Shown here piece by piece: positions 54,883-63,984 of a stretch of DNA of 64,000 nucleotides. A model generated the notes under the pieces. It was not told the origin of the DNA and made no database searches. It saw only the letters and a list, made by a program, of their open reading frames with translations. Location: NCBI RefSeq assembly GCF_030409945.1, contig NZ_JAUFQV010000012.1, forward strand, positions 186,001 to 250,000, in the 5' to 3' direction. Position numbers and translations under genes: made by a program. How positions within the stretch are numbered: the stretch's first letter is position 1; the number at the start of each line of letters is the position of its first letter. The stretch is from Vibrio tapetis subsp. quintayensis (GTDB lineage: Bacteria; Pseudomonadota; Gammaproteobacteria; Enterobacterales; Vibrionaceae).

Positions 54883-56301
54883 TTAGGCCTGTGATGCCAT
54901 GGTTTCAATCAGACGGCCGAGCGTTTGTATTGCCTCTGTTATTTTGTCGTCACAAGCGTATGAACAGTTAAGACGAATGTGATGGGAGAACCTCTTGTCA
55001 CTGCTGAATATAATTCCCGGAGCGACAGAGATGTTGTATTCAAGTGCCAGTTTATAGAGCTTCTCGACACAAATACTATGAGGTAGCTCTATCCATACAA
55101 AGTAACCACCTTGATTTTTATGGATAATCGCGCTCGAAGGCAAACTGTTCTCTAATAGCTCTAGGTGTTCTTTTTTCCTTTCATTTAAGCGCTTGCGAAG
55201 CTTTTTAAGGTGGTTGTCATAACTATAGAACGTTAGGTAATGAGATAAGCCAAGTTGAATGGGAATACTGCTAGAAAGCGTAGATAAGTGCTGTAATCGT
55301 TGAATTGTTAGTGCTTGTTTTCCCGCTACTACCCAACCAATTCGAAAGCCGGGGGAGAGTGATTTGGAAAAAGAGCCACACAGCATGATCTGTTCATCGG
55401 CGTCGTACGCTTTTGCCGGCAATGAACTTTGATTACCAACGTGAAGCTCTCGGTACACATCGTCTTCTATCATCGGGATCTTATGTTGATTCACTAATTC
55501 TGCTAATCGCTGTTTGTTACTGTCACTCATTGAATAGCCAACAGGATTTTGCGATTCCGTCATGAACCAGCACGCTTTGATGTCCATCGAAGCAAACACC
55601 GACTCTAGCACGTCAAGGTCAATGCCTGTTTTAGGGTCGATTGGGATCTCTACAGCGGTAAGGTTGAGCCTTTCGATAGTCTGTAAGGCGCCATAAAACG
55701 CTGGATACTCTATTGCGACCAAGTCACCTGGCTCGGTGCAAGATTGTAGACATAAATTGAGTGCTTCCATTGCCCCAGAAGTAATCACTATGTCGCCTGG
55801 CAATACATTTAATCCGCTAGCTTGATAGCGTTGAGCGATTTGCCTGCGTAACGTCTCACTGCCCGGAGGTAAATTGGTAAGCATACTATTGTCAGGCATT
55901 TGGCGGCTGGCATTGGCTAAACTGCGTGACAGCGCTTGATGCGGAAATAAGGCTGGGTCTGGAAATGCTGAGCTAAGTGGAATGATGCTGGGATCTTTGG
56001 CTCGTTGAAGCACATCGTAAAGCAAGTCACTGATTTTAACAGGGTAGGGCTTGATGGCTTTTGGCTTTGAATGATCCGAAACGAATACGTTCCTGCGCGG
56101 TAAAACAAAATAGCCAGACTTAGGCTTGGAGCGGACATAACCTTGGTCTTCAAGCTGTTGATACGCTTGCAGTACCGTTTCTATGCTGAGTTTATAGCGT
56201 TTACACGCATTTCTAATGGATGGGATTTTCTCACCACTTAACCAAATATTTTGCTCTATCTGGTTTTTGATTGTATTGGCGAGTATTTGTGATTTCTTCA
56301 T
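54883..56301 (-). CDS. MocR-type regulator (GntR domain fused to aminotransferase fold)
   Basis: A 472-residue fusion. The N-terminal GntR winged helix (about 1-70) shows EKIPSIRNACKRYKLSIETV and LEDQGYVRSKPKSGYFV. The rest is a type I aminotransferase-like domain with the PLP lysine in GSFSKSLSPGFRIG (about 310-323). Such regulators sense a PLP-linked amine or vitamin B6. It lies 154 bases upstream of cydA on the same strand, but with a spacing that allows a separate promoter. The target is not identifiable. Confidence 0.85.
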   Translation of the reverse strand: MKKSQILANTIKNQIEQNIWLSGEKIPSIRNACKRYKLSIETVLQAYQQLEDQGYVRSKPKSGYFVLPRRNVFVSDHSKPKAIKPYPVKISDLLYDVLQRAKDPSIIPLSSAFPDPALFPHQALSRSLANASRQMPDNSMLTNLPPGSETLRRQIAQRYQASGLNVLPGDIVITSGAMEALNLCLQSCTEPGDLVAIEYPAFYGALQTIERLNLTAVEIPIDPKTGIDLDVLESVFASMDIKACWFMTESQNPVGYSMSDSNKQRLAELVNQHKIPMIEDDVYRELHVGNQSSLPAKAYDADEQIMLCGSFSKSLSPGFRIGWVVAGKQALTIQRLQHLSTLSSSIPIQLGLSHYLTFYSYDNHLKKLRKRLNERKKEHLELLENSLPSSAIIHKNQGGYFVWIELPHSICVEKLYKLALEYNISVAPGIIFSSDKRFSHHIRLNCSYACDDKITEAIQTLGRLIETMASQA

Positions 56302-56422
56302 CGAAAAGTTCTTTAGTGTTTAACTCGCTTAAGAGTAGCGAATTCATTGTATTTAAAGTAAACCAAAGCGCTAGCCTAAACACAATTATCTTTTCGGTCG
56401 ACCTAATCTGATGAATTTAAGG

Positions 56423-57307
56423 CTATTTATCATTATCTTTAATTCTTTCAATTGCTTGTACTCGCTTGAGCTGTTCTGGCGGGAAGGTATTTGATCTTAA
56501 TTCGGAGATGGATGCCAGTTGCTCGTCACGACTGAGAGTGACATCATCGAAGATGTCATTCCGAAGAGAAATATAGGCGTCAATGGCTCCAGAAAAGCGC
56601 TCCCTTTGACGATCTAACGCATCAAGCCTCTGCGCTGCTTCATCACCCACTAATTCAGCTCTATTTAGGTATTTGTCTTGGGAGTCTAAAGAATTAGCTT
56701 GTGATAGTTGCGTTAGGAGAACTTGGTTTTTGTGGCTTTTCTGAACGTAGTCAGGTTGTAATTGAAGCTCATTTTGAAGTTTTTGTTGATAGTCATCTCT
56801 GTCTATGCTGTTTTCTTTGAGCTGCAGTTTTTGTAATGCTAACTCTCTCATACGGTTGTCATGTTCAAAAAGTAATTGCTGCTCTTCTTTGCTGAAAAAC
56901 TGCGCCTGTAATGTTAATAGAGCTAGATGGATTTCTTGCAAATTCAATAGACTCAGATCGGTCATATTGGACGATAAATCAATGCCTTCCAATGCTGATT
57001 TATAATCCAAATATTTTGCAAACAGCGCTTTGTCTATAATGCTGTTACCTTGATGTTCCGAGAAATGAACGACCTTATTTTCCATACTTTTTAGGTCAGT
57101 TTCTGCAATGCCGGACATAAAATATTCCATGGCATCTTTTGTTGAACTGACGTCGATTTCGGTGTCTTTTTGCGACTCAACCTGTACGGTGTTGGCCGAC
57201 TGTATTGAATTAATTTCTGTTAATGTAGGTTCATTCGTTGGTAAGAAATAAAAGACCGCACCAAGGCTCCCCGAGGCGATCATTAACGTTAGTGTGGTCT
57301 TTTTCAT
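56423..57307 (-). CDS. lifO: Lipase-specific foldase (lipase chaperone)
   Basis: A 294-residue protein with an N-terminal membrane anchor (about 5-24) followed by a helical, charged periplasmic domain rich in Gln and Leu. The conserved region fits the lipase foldase family (motif like SKDAMEYFMSGIAETDL near 55-72; the family has a RxxFDY(F/C)LSAxGE motif that is only partly conserved). It helps the neighbouring lipase fold before type II secretion. It follows the lipase gene by 25 bases, the normal order lipase-foldase. Confidence 0.88.
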   Translation of the reverse strand: MKKTTLTLMIASGSLGAVFYFLPTNEPTLTEINSIQSANTVQVESQKDTEIDVSSTKDAMEYFMSGIAETDLKSMENKVVHFSEHQGNSIIDKALFAKYLDYKSALEGIDLSSNMTDLSLLNLQEIHLALLTLQAQFFSKEEQQLLFEHDNRMRELALQKLQLKENSIDRDDYQQKLQNELQLQPDYVQKSHKNQVLLTQLSQANSLDSQDKYLNRAELVGDEAAQRLDALDRQRERFSGAIDAYISLRNDIFDDVTLSRDEQLASISELRSNTFPPEQLKRVQAIERIKDNDK

Positions 57308-57332
57308 AGCTATCCCTTGGTTCAGTTAACGC

Positions 57333-58274
57333 TTACAAACCAGCAAGCTTCAAACGGTTTGCATGTTGGCGGTATAAAGTCACAGGATCGGTTTCAAATA
57401 AATGATGGATACCCAGTAACCCATTAATTTCATCAAGGTGGTTCATTTTGTAATTGTCACCAATCACTTTGCCCAAGTGAGCACTGCACGTTCCCACCAA
57501 GCCATCATTAGGGCCGTCAAACGCTAAGCCCAAAATAGTGATTGCGCCATCGGTCGGGTCAAGAAGGTTAGTAAAATTTGAAGAACCCGTCCAAGAATAA
57601 TAAGACACTCCATTGCTCGCTATCCAATCACCATCACCACACTCAGAAGTTGGAACGCCTTCTGGGTAAAACTGGTTAAACGCCAAAGATCCTTCCGTCG
57701 TTAAGGCATCAAGTGATGCAAGACCATCTTGTCCTAAATCGTGGCCACCAGAAAGTAAGTTAATTAACGTCGTTAACCCACTCGCGAGCTTGACTGCAAT
57801 GGCTTCAGTCGTCGATCCTTCCTCTACGTTCCCTCTTAATAAATCAGCAACTTGAGAACCTTTATGCACGCCACCAATACTGGTAACTGACGCGACAAGG
57901 TCTGGTCTTACAGAAGCAACATAGCGAGCAGTTGGACCACCATGACTGTGCCCAACTATGTTTACTTTATCGGCTCCTGTGGCTGCCAATAGAATCTCAA
58001 CTTGTTCTAATAATTGTTCACCGCGAATTTCTGAACTGTTTGTCGCAGATACTTGAGCAACATAAACACTCGCCCCATCTTTTGTGAGTGACTCAGGCAC
58101 GCCATAGAAGTAATCAACTCCCGCCAACGTGTCGAAGCCAAATAAACCATGTACCAAAACAATTGGGTACTTTGTTTCGGTATAACCTCGGTTATCTAAT
58201 GCTGATGCACTTGTTCCCGCATGCACGCTTAAACTGGTCATGGACAACGCAGCCAGAAGAATTATCTTTTTCAA
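57333..58274 (-). CDS. lipA: Secreted triacylglycerol lipase (family I)
   Basis: A 313-residue extracellular lipase. The signal peptide MKKIILLAALSMTSLSVHA (first codon TTG) is cleaved near residue 19. The oxyanion segment VHGLFGF is at about 41-47, and the nucleophile Ser110 is in GHSHGG. The acid Asp is probably in LLDPTDGAI, and the His in GIHHLFETDP. Length matches V. cholerae LipA as I remember it (about 312). I chose the TTG start because AAGGAAA sits eight bases upstream and a clean signal peptide results. The longer in-frame ORF upstream would bury the signal peptide. Confidence 0.93.
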   Translation of the reverse strand: MKKIILLAALSMTSLSVHAGTSASALDNRGYTETKYPIVLVHGLFGFDTLAGVDYFYGVPESLTKDGASVYVAQVSATNSSEIRGEQLLEQVEILLAATGADKVNIVGHSHGGPTARYVASVRPDLVASVTSIGGVHKGSQVADLLRGNVEEGSTTEAIAVKLASGLTTLINLLSGGHDLGQDGLASLDALTTEGSLAFNQFYPEGVPTSECGDGDWIASNGVSYYSWTGSSNFTNLLDPTDGAITILGLAFDGPNDGLVGTCSAHLGKVIGDNYKMNHLDEINGLLGIHHLFETDPVTLYRQHANRLKLAGL

Positions 58275-58581
58275 TGTTCTTTTCCTTAAACAGATTAGAC
58301 CTCGGATGAGATAAAAACGTAGGAGAAGATTGATAGAAGGAAAATTTTTGAGATGTAATTTCGTGAGGCCAGTTTTGTATTCAACAGAAGTCATTAACAC
58401 AATTATATGCAATCACTAAATTAGGGAATAGGCTTGCTAAACAGGAATTACCCTACGTTAGTTTGTCGAATACCTTCAAGCAGGGAGGAGGAGGGGGCGT
58501 CTTTGCAAAGGAATTATTCACCAGTACAGAGAGTTAACAAGTTTTATCTAATAAGCAGTAAACGCTGCAGTAGCACAAGAT
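58275..58581. promoter_or_regulatory. Region upstream of lipA
   Basis: About 300 bases with no gene other than the upstream extension of the lipA frame. It should hold the lipA promoter. No operator was recognised. Confidence 0.35.
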
Positions 58582-58974
58582 CTAATCAGTATTTTTAATG
58601 CCAGTCCGATTTTTACTCATTCGCATTTGATTAACCAAGAAATTAACAAATGTTGCTAGGAAAATACCAAGAACCACGCCACTAGTATTCGCGAGCATAT
58701 CTAACCATTCGCCGTGGCGATTCATATAGGGCTGAACCAGTTCAATTACACCACTGTAACCGACAAGAACAGCAGCATAGATCTTCCAATGTTTTGGTTT
58801 TCTTAAAGCAATAGGGAACATCAAGGCTGCATAGGCAATAAAGTGATGCGTTTTGTCTGTGCCTGGCACACTCGGTAATTCTTGAACGGGTGAAAGAGAT
58901 AAATAGGTAACGATCAGTCCCAATACAATGACTAAAATAGCCCAATAGCGGTTAATTATGTCGATGAATTTCAT
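58582..58974 (-). CDS. VanZ-like membrane protein
   Basis: A 130-residue protein with four hydrophobic segments (about 10-30, 43-60, 64-82 and 92-117). The VanZ-like pattern includes GTDKTHHFIAYAALMFPIA (about 39-57) and GVIELVQPYMNRHGEWLDMLAN (about 75-96), with conserved His, Glu and Asp at membrane edges. VanZ proteins give low teicoplanin resistance in enterococci, but the role in proteobacteria is unknown. Confidence 0.8.
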   Translation of the reverse strand: MKFIDIINRYWAILVIVLGLIVTYLSLSPVQELPSVPGTDKTHHFIAYAALMFPIALRKPKHWKIYAAVLVGYSGVIELVQPYMNRHGEWLDMLANTSGVVLGIFLATFVNFLVNQMRMSKNRTGIKNTD

Positions 58975-59098
58975 TTGGTTTGTTCTTAATCGTTGAGGTC
59001 ATGAGTATGCTTTGAGGAAGATAATAAGCGAGAATCTAGCCGATGTTGTCAGAAACAACAACGGCGTTTAGTTGTGGTGGCTGTAGGATTACCTACGA

Positions 59099-60022
59099 TT
59101 AAAATGAGGTCGCTCGCACAATGTCGTTCAATTTAGCTTGGAATTGTGCATCGCTTAGGTTGCTCAGTTCGAATAAGACTTCTGCGCCAGTGACGTCAAA
59201 CTCGACGTGGTGGTCGTCTATGGCCTCGTCGTTATTGCGGAACATCAATAAGTGATGTGCGATTCTCGCGATATCAAGATAACTGACTAACTGGTCTTTG
59301 TTGCTGTATTCTTTATTGGTGGCCACTTCAATGAAGTCACTGTCAAAACCCCACTGTTTAAGTACCAATTGACTTGTCACCGCGCAGCGAGATTGGAAAA
59401 TCTGCATGGCTAAATCGTAGTTTAGATAATTACCGCGATCCAAATACAAGTGATATTCGCTGACTAAACAGAAAAGGCCAATATCCGCCAATAGACCAGT
59501 AAGCAGTGCTTTTTCGGGTTCTAGATAATCAAAGTTACTTTCTGTATCAAGGGCTTTATATCGGTCGGTGATCATCACCATGGTCGCACCGAGTTTCCTG
59601 GAAATAGCGGCGCTGTCGATAAGAACGGTGTTGCACTCTTTTTTGAGATTTACAGAGTGCTTAAGTTGTTCGATGGCTTGTGCGGTCACGATGTCACGTA
59701 CGCGATAAATCCCCAAGCGTGATACAGCGGTGTTGAGATCGGTACAGGTAATGTTTCTTCTGTTGAATACGACAGAGTTCGCAACACGGATTACTACGGC
59801 GGTAAGACCTGGATCTTGCAGCAGGCTATCGGAAATATCAGCGATACCTGTTGACTCCAACGTGCACAGTTTTTGAATCTTGAGTACAACTTCAGGGATC
59901 GGCGGTAAGCTGATTCGACCTGTATTGATAGACTGCTCTACCAGTTGAGCAAACTCAGTTTCAAGTCCTTTCAATAGAAGCTGATTGTTGTCCGGGAGCC
60001 AGTAAAAGGATAAGTGATTCAT
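59099..60022 (-). CDS. HDOD domain protein
   Basis: A 307-residue protein. The HDOD domain (about 30-240) shows SLPPIPEVVLKIQKLC, SLLQDPGLTAVVIRVANS and TDLNTAVSRLGIYRVRDIV. The HD-type metal ligands appear absent, as is normal for HDOD, so it is expected to signal rather than hydrolyse cyclic-di-GMP. No other output domain is seen; some partners act in cyclic-di-GMP or stress signalling. It is divergent from tfoX. Confidence 0.85.
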   Translation of the reverse strand: MNHLSFYWLPDNNQLLLKGLETEFAQLVEQSINTGRISLPPIPEVVLKIQKLCTLESTGIADISDSLLQDPGLTAVVIRVANSVVFNRRNITCTDLNTAVSRLGIYRVRDIVTAQAIEQLKHSVNLKKECNTVLIDSAAISRKLGATMVMITDRYKALDTESNFDYLEPEKALLTGLLADIGLFCLVSEYHLYLDRGNYLNYDLAMQIFQSRCAVTSQLVLKQWGFDSDFIEVATNKEYSNKDQLVSYLDIARIAHHLLMFRNNDEAIDDHHVEFDVTGAEVLFELSNLSDAQFQAKLNDIVRATSF

Positions 60023-60423
60023 TGGGTTCTTTTATCAGTATTAACTTATTTAAGTTTAACTTCTCCTGTGGGTAATAAGCAACAAAATGCGTTGTGAAAT
60101 AAGTGTAAGAAACCGTGTCTTTTCGACGATGGTTTTTGTTCTTTATAATTATATTTGCGTCAATTACTGTAGTTTCACTCAGGTTCTGTGATCTCGGGTG
60201 TGTTGAATTTGAGATTTATTACTTTCCGTGTGATCGGTATCCACACTTATTTCTCAAAGATAAGTATCATATTTGTAGGTGAATTGAGGTTCAAACTACG
60301 GTTCACTTTTGATTGCCTTTGGTAATCTTTTTAGCCGCATTTTTGGCTAACGCTCTAAAAGTCATTTAATGACGCTTGTGTTTTGATCGGGGGGTTAACA
60401 CATAAGTACGGAGATCACGGAAC
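60023..60423 (+). promoter_or_regulatory. Long structured leader and promoter region of tfoX
   Basis: About 400 bases between the divergent HDOD gene and tfoX. Before the tfoX start there are three compact hairpins: GATTGCC/GGTAATC (about 60311-60327), TTAGCC/GGCTAA (60331-60350) and GTCAT/ATGAC (60361-60373). TGATC (60384-60388) can pair with GATCA (60413-60417), next to the GGAG ribosome-binding site (60410-60413). In V. cholerae tfoX translation is controlled through its leader by the sRNA TfoR; similar control here is inferred. Confidence 0.5.
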
Positions 60424-61002
60424 ATGAAGGAACAATTGTTCTATGCATACGCAAAAAAATTTGGTTCTTATCAAAAACGTTCAATGTTTGGAGGAATAGG
60501 GCTTTTCAAGGATGGAGCAATGTTTGCGCTTATCACAAATGAAATTATTTTTGTGCGCGGTGGTGGAAACCTTGACAGTAGACTTACTGAGCTCAAATGT
60601 GAAAAATACAAACACGTTAAAAAGCAAACAACAGCAACAGTAAATTATTATGATATTACTGAATTATTTGATAATGGCTATGATGAGCTAGATTCAATTG
60701 TTCAGGGGTCGATTAATTTTTCTAAGCAACAACGAGCATTTCAAAAGTCGAAAGATAGCAGAAGGCTACGTGATTTACCCAACATGCAATTGACCTTAGA
60801 ACGTATGGTCAAAAAATCAGGGGTAGATGATGTGGGTACGTTCATGCGTATGGGGGCGGTGGATGTATTTCGCCAAGTAAGGCATACCTATGGAACGGAC
60901 GTTGATATTCGTTTACTTTGGAAATTTGCTGGTGCTGTAAGAGGTTGTCACTGGAAGTTGATTGAAGAGCAACAACAGCAAGAATTACTTGAATCACTGT
61001 GA
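60424..61002 (+). CDS. tfoX: Competence regulator TfoX
   Basis: A 192-residue TfoX-family protein: TfoX_N (about 5-90, with KRSMFGGIGLFKDG) and TfoX_C (about 110-192, with LRDLPNMQLTLERMVKKSG). In Vibrio TfoX (Sxy) is induced on chitin and works with CRP to activate competence and type VI secretion genes. It lacks a riboswitch but has a long leader. It differs clearly from the tfoY product at 5365. I assign TfoX rather than TfoY from the absence of an aptamer and from neighbours (HDOD protein, response regulator and kinase) that I recall beside VC1153. Confidence 0.92.
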   Translation: MKEQLFYAYAKKFGSYQKRSMFGGIGLFKDGAMFALITNEIIFVRGGGNLDSRLTELKCEKYKHVKKQTTATVNYYDITELFDNGYDELDSIVQGSINFSKQQRAFQKSKDSRRLRDLPNMQLTLERMVKKSGVDDVGTFMRMGAVDVFRQVRHTYGTDVDIRLLWKFAGAVRGCHWKLIEEQQQQELLESL

Positions 61003-61085
61003 TGATTTCATCTGTTCATTTGCCGGTATTCTGAATAGGTTTTTGAACAAACTGAAAACAATGTCCTATGGCTAGGTCATGGAAT

Positions 61086-61117
61086 AAAAAAAAGGTTCAC
61101 GAGAGTGAACCTTTTTT
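61086..61117. terminator. Bidirectional terminator after tfoX
   Basis: Stem AAGGTTCAC/GTGAACCTT with a GAGA loop, A run before and T run after, serving tfoX and the convergent outer-membrane gene. Confidence 0.92.
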
Positions 61118-61152
61118 ATGTCTATCTGACTCTGATACGAGTTATTGCTTGA

Positions 61153-61692
61153 TTAGAACTTAAAGCGAGCGGTCATCATCATGTGATCACCGTAGAAGTC
61201 ATTTAAAATACCTTCAATGCCCAAAGAGAACAGCTCTGTAGAGTGGAAGCGAGCGTAAACAGAACCTGTGAACTGTTCTTTATCTTTAATTGACATGTAA
61301 CCGCCTTTACCACCTACTTCAAGCTGCGGCCCAAGCCATTGACGAACACCAAGGTTTAACTGCATGCCGGTTTCGATGCTCTGGTTTTTATCATCAACAG
61401 TACGCAGTAGCATTTCACCCGTAATGTCAGCCCAGTTATTTACTGGAGCGTGAAAACCAAAGCCAGCGGATGCGTCGAAATCACCCTTAAATTTTGAATC
61501 TAGCTTACCGATAACATGCGCATTAGGGTGAATCGACTTGCTAAAAGCGCCACCTAATGTCATTGGGCCAGCGCCAATGCGGGCTTCTGCGTAATCGTAA
61601 TTAAAGTTGCTCATCACAACGGTATCTTTATCTGCGGCGATTACTGTAGACGATACCGCGATAAGTCCAATAGCTAAAAGAGTCTTGCGCAT
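61153..61692 (-). CDS. Outer-membrane beta-barrel protein, 179 residues
   Basis: A signal peptide (about 1-20, ending VIAA) precedes a 159-residue mature part built of alternating polar/hydrophobic strands with a terminal Phe (MMTARFKF), as in OmpW/OmpA-like small barrels. Strands include TVVMSNFNYDYAEARIGAG and TGMQLNLGVRQWLGPQLE. Eight to ten strands are likely. Function is unknown. A similar but unrelated small barrel gene is at 17710. Confidence 0.7.
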   Translation of the reverse strand: MRKTLLAIGLIAVSSTVIAADKDTVVMSNFNYDYAEARIGAGPMTLGGAFSKSIHPNAHVIGKLDSKFKGDFDASAGFGFHAPVNNWADITGEMLLRTVDDKNQSIETGMQLNLGVRQWLGPQLEVGGKGGYMSIKDKEQFTGSVYARFHSTELFSLGIEGILNDFYGDHMMMTARFKF

Positions 61693-61865
61693 AATTTAGA
61701 AAAACCTATTATATTGTTGTTGAGACGTACTGGGTTTAGCAAGCAAACTCAAACATACCTGATGATCGTTAAACCATAGATACACGTCTTCTAATCCTTG
61801 ATTCAATGGCATATATCATAAAGCATCTCGCCTAGGAATCATCATAAAAATGTGAATTCTTGTAA

Positions 61866-62363
61866 CTATTCCCCAAACTGACTGCGTTTATCAGAGATAG
61901 CATTGAAGATCCGCTCAGTATTAAGGACTCTCCCCCAAGGCATAAGTTCAGGCTCATTCTCTATCATGTAGGTGGTCAGTTGCTCTGTAACGACGTTGAC
62001 TAGGTCATCTCCTTGCCACGGTTTTGCGATGTAAAAATCTAAGCTAGCGTGGTTGATCGCTTCAACTGTTTCTTCAAGGCCTGCTTGCCCTGTAAGAAGT
62101 AATTTACGAGCGTGCTGTGTCGCGACCTTTTTTTCTAATTCAATCAGAAAGCTGATCCCGGTTTGTTCTGGCATGATGTGGTCACATAGGATCAATGCCA
62201 AAGGGATGCCTTCTTCGGCAAACTCGGTAATCACATCTTGTGCTTCAGCAACCGACTCAGCGGCTTCAACAACAAAAAACTCTTCAAAGGACGCTAGATC
62301 TTGAGTCACGCTATCAAGGACCTCACGCTCATCATCTACACATAAAATGAGATATTTTTTCAT
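61866..62363 (-). CDS. Receiver-domain response regulator
   Basis: A 165-residue protein consisting of a REC domain (about 4-130) and a short C-terminal extension with no DNA-binding domain. Phosphoacceptor D61 is in LILCDHIMPEQTG, the acidic pair is D10-D11 in CVDDE, and the conserved Lys is in YIAKPWQGDD. The start at 62363 gives the canonical MKKYLILCVDDE; upstream in-frame ATGs would overlap the kinase gene. Its start is four bases after the kinase stop, so the two are co-transcribed and a cognate pair. Confidence 0.85.
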   Translation of the reverse strand: MKKYLILCVDDEREVLDSVTQDLASFEEFFVVEAAESVAEAQDVITEFAEEGIPLALILCDHIMPEQTGISFLIELEKKVATQHARKLLLTGQAGLEETVEAINHASLDFYIAKPWQGDDLVNVVTEQLTTYMIENEPELMPWGRVLNTERIFNAISDKRSQFGE

Positions 62364-62367
62364 GACT

Positions 62368-63984
62368 CTATTCCTTATTTGGTTGTTGAACTGCCGCCAT
62401 ATCATCAATAAAATCAGGGTGACAGGTCGGTAAGTAGACGATCATTTGGGTAAACGACTTTGCGTCGGACTCGACGTCGATCCAGCCTCCGTGCTGGTGG
62501 ACAATTTGTTGGCAAACTGAAAGCCCAATACCCAAGCCGAAATTTCCTTCGCGTTTGGTGGTGTAGTTTAACTCGAAGATGTGCTCCATAATGGCTTCAG
62601 GAATGCCATGGCCGTTATCTTTGACGGAGATCTCAGCGAAACTTTTACCGTCAATGTTTTTGATTCCGGTAGAAATAGTGAGTTCACCGTTTTCAGGAAA
62701 AGCATCGATGGCGTTAGAAATCAAATTGGTCCAAACTTGTTGTAAAGAAATAGGTTGGCATAGTACTTCAGGAATGCGCTGGTAATTCTTGGTGACTTTG
62801 AATCTTTTCAATTTGTTTTCAAAGATAACCAGAGTGTCTTCTAACCCCTCATGCAAATCAACAAAATGCAATTTTTCGTCATCCTGCCTTGCATAGCCTT
62901 TTAGGCCTTTAACCATGTCGGCAATACGTTTGGCACAGACATTTATCGAACGTAGTGTGCTGCCGGTAACGTGATAATCTTCGAGTTGTTTGATGTCAGC
63001 GGGAAGGTCTTGGCTTTGTTTGAGCAACCGAGCAAGGTCGTCAGTATTTTGGTGTAAATTAAACTGCACTAGCTTTTTAGCTAACTGCCGGTCTCCCAAT
63101 TGTGCAGCGAGTTGTTTTGATTCTCGCCTTACTTCAGCGGTAGACATAGGGCGAGAGCCCAGAGCATCTTGCAAAATCTGTTTGCCAATACCAGAGGCAA
63201 GGCCTTGTGTGGAATTCACGGTTAAGCTGGCAATTTTGTCGGTCAGCGTCTCTGCTCCGCGTAAAATCGCCGCAATTGGGTTATTGAGTTCATGGGCAAC
63301 ACCGGCAACCAATTGGCCTAATACCGCCATTTTTTCGCGCTCAATCAGTTGTTGGTGCGCGGTCTCTAAAGACTCCAGAGTTTTCTGCAATTCTAGTTTG
63401 GTATTGATACTGCGTTGTAACCGTCGATTAAAGTGCCTGAGCAGTAAATTCGTAAACAGTGGCAGTAGGTCTGTGTTGGAATGCATGACCTGAGAAAATA
63501 CATCTCTATCTAGTTTAATAACTTCGGTTTGGGTGAGCGTAACAGCGGTAGAGAAAGAGTGTTCACCGGAAACGAAAGACATGCCGCCAATGATGTTGCC
63601 TTTTGTATGGCGAACTACCTCCCGCTGCACCCCTAATTCGTCTTTCTTGTACAGTGCGACTTCACCTTGGGTGATAAACCAGAGAAAGCGGTTTGGCTCG
63701 CCCTCTCTGGTTAATAAATGATCTGCCGAATAGCTTCTGATTGCTCGGGTTTCATCTTTGGTCGTAAAAAATTCGTGGAGTGAACCGATAACTTGTTCTG
63801 CGAGTTGAGTGTCAGAAAGGTCGTGAAAATCATGGATAAACCCAGCACGATAAGAGCGCATTCTGTTATCTATATGGGCACGTAGAATTCGGTTTTGATC
63901 CAGTAAATGGCTGTAGGCGAGCCAGTCCTCGTTGTCTTTTTCTAGTATGAAAGTCGTGAGTTCTTTGATGGCTGATTTGTGCAC
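62368..63984 (-). CDS. Sensor histidine kinase with cyclic-nucleotide-binding domain (edge of window)
   Basis: 538 residues from a GTG at 63984. A cyclic-nucleotide-binding-like domain (about 70-185, with GEVALYKKD and GGMSFVSGEHSF) is followed by a linker coiled coil. The kinase core has the H-box GVAHELNNPIAAI (His231), N-box TNLISNAIDAF, G-boxes VKDNGHGIP and GLGIGLSV. No transmembrane helix is visible, so it is probably cytoplasmic. The frame remains open to the window end at 64000, so the true start could be outside. It is upstream of the receiver gene. Confidence 0.85.
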   Translation of the reverse strand: MHKSAIKELTTFILEKDNEDWLAYSHLLDQNRILRAHIDNRMRSYRAGFIHDFHDLSDTQLAEQVIGSLHEFFTTKDETRAIRSYSADHLLTREGEPNRFLWFITQGEVALYKKDELGVQREVVRHTKGNIIGGMSFVSGEHSFSTAVTLTQTEVIKLDRDVFSQVMHSNTDLLPLFTNLLLRHFNRRLQRSINTKLELQKTLESLETAHQQLIEREKMAVLGQLVAGVAHELNNPIAAILRGAETLTDKIASLTVNSTQGLASGIGKQILQDALGSRPMSTAEVRRESKQLAAQLGDRQLAKKLVQFNLHQNTDDLARLLKQSQDLPADIKQLEDYHVTGSTLRSINVCAKRIADMVKGLKGYARQDDEKLHFVDLHEGLEDTLVIFENKLKRFKVTKNYQRIPEVLCQPISLQQVWTNLISNAIDAFPENGELTISTGIKNIDGKSFAEISVKDNGHGIPEAIMEHIFELNYTTKREGNFGLGIGLSVCQQIVHQHGGWIDVESDAKSFTQMIVYLPTCHPDFIDDMAAVQQPNKE

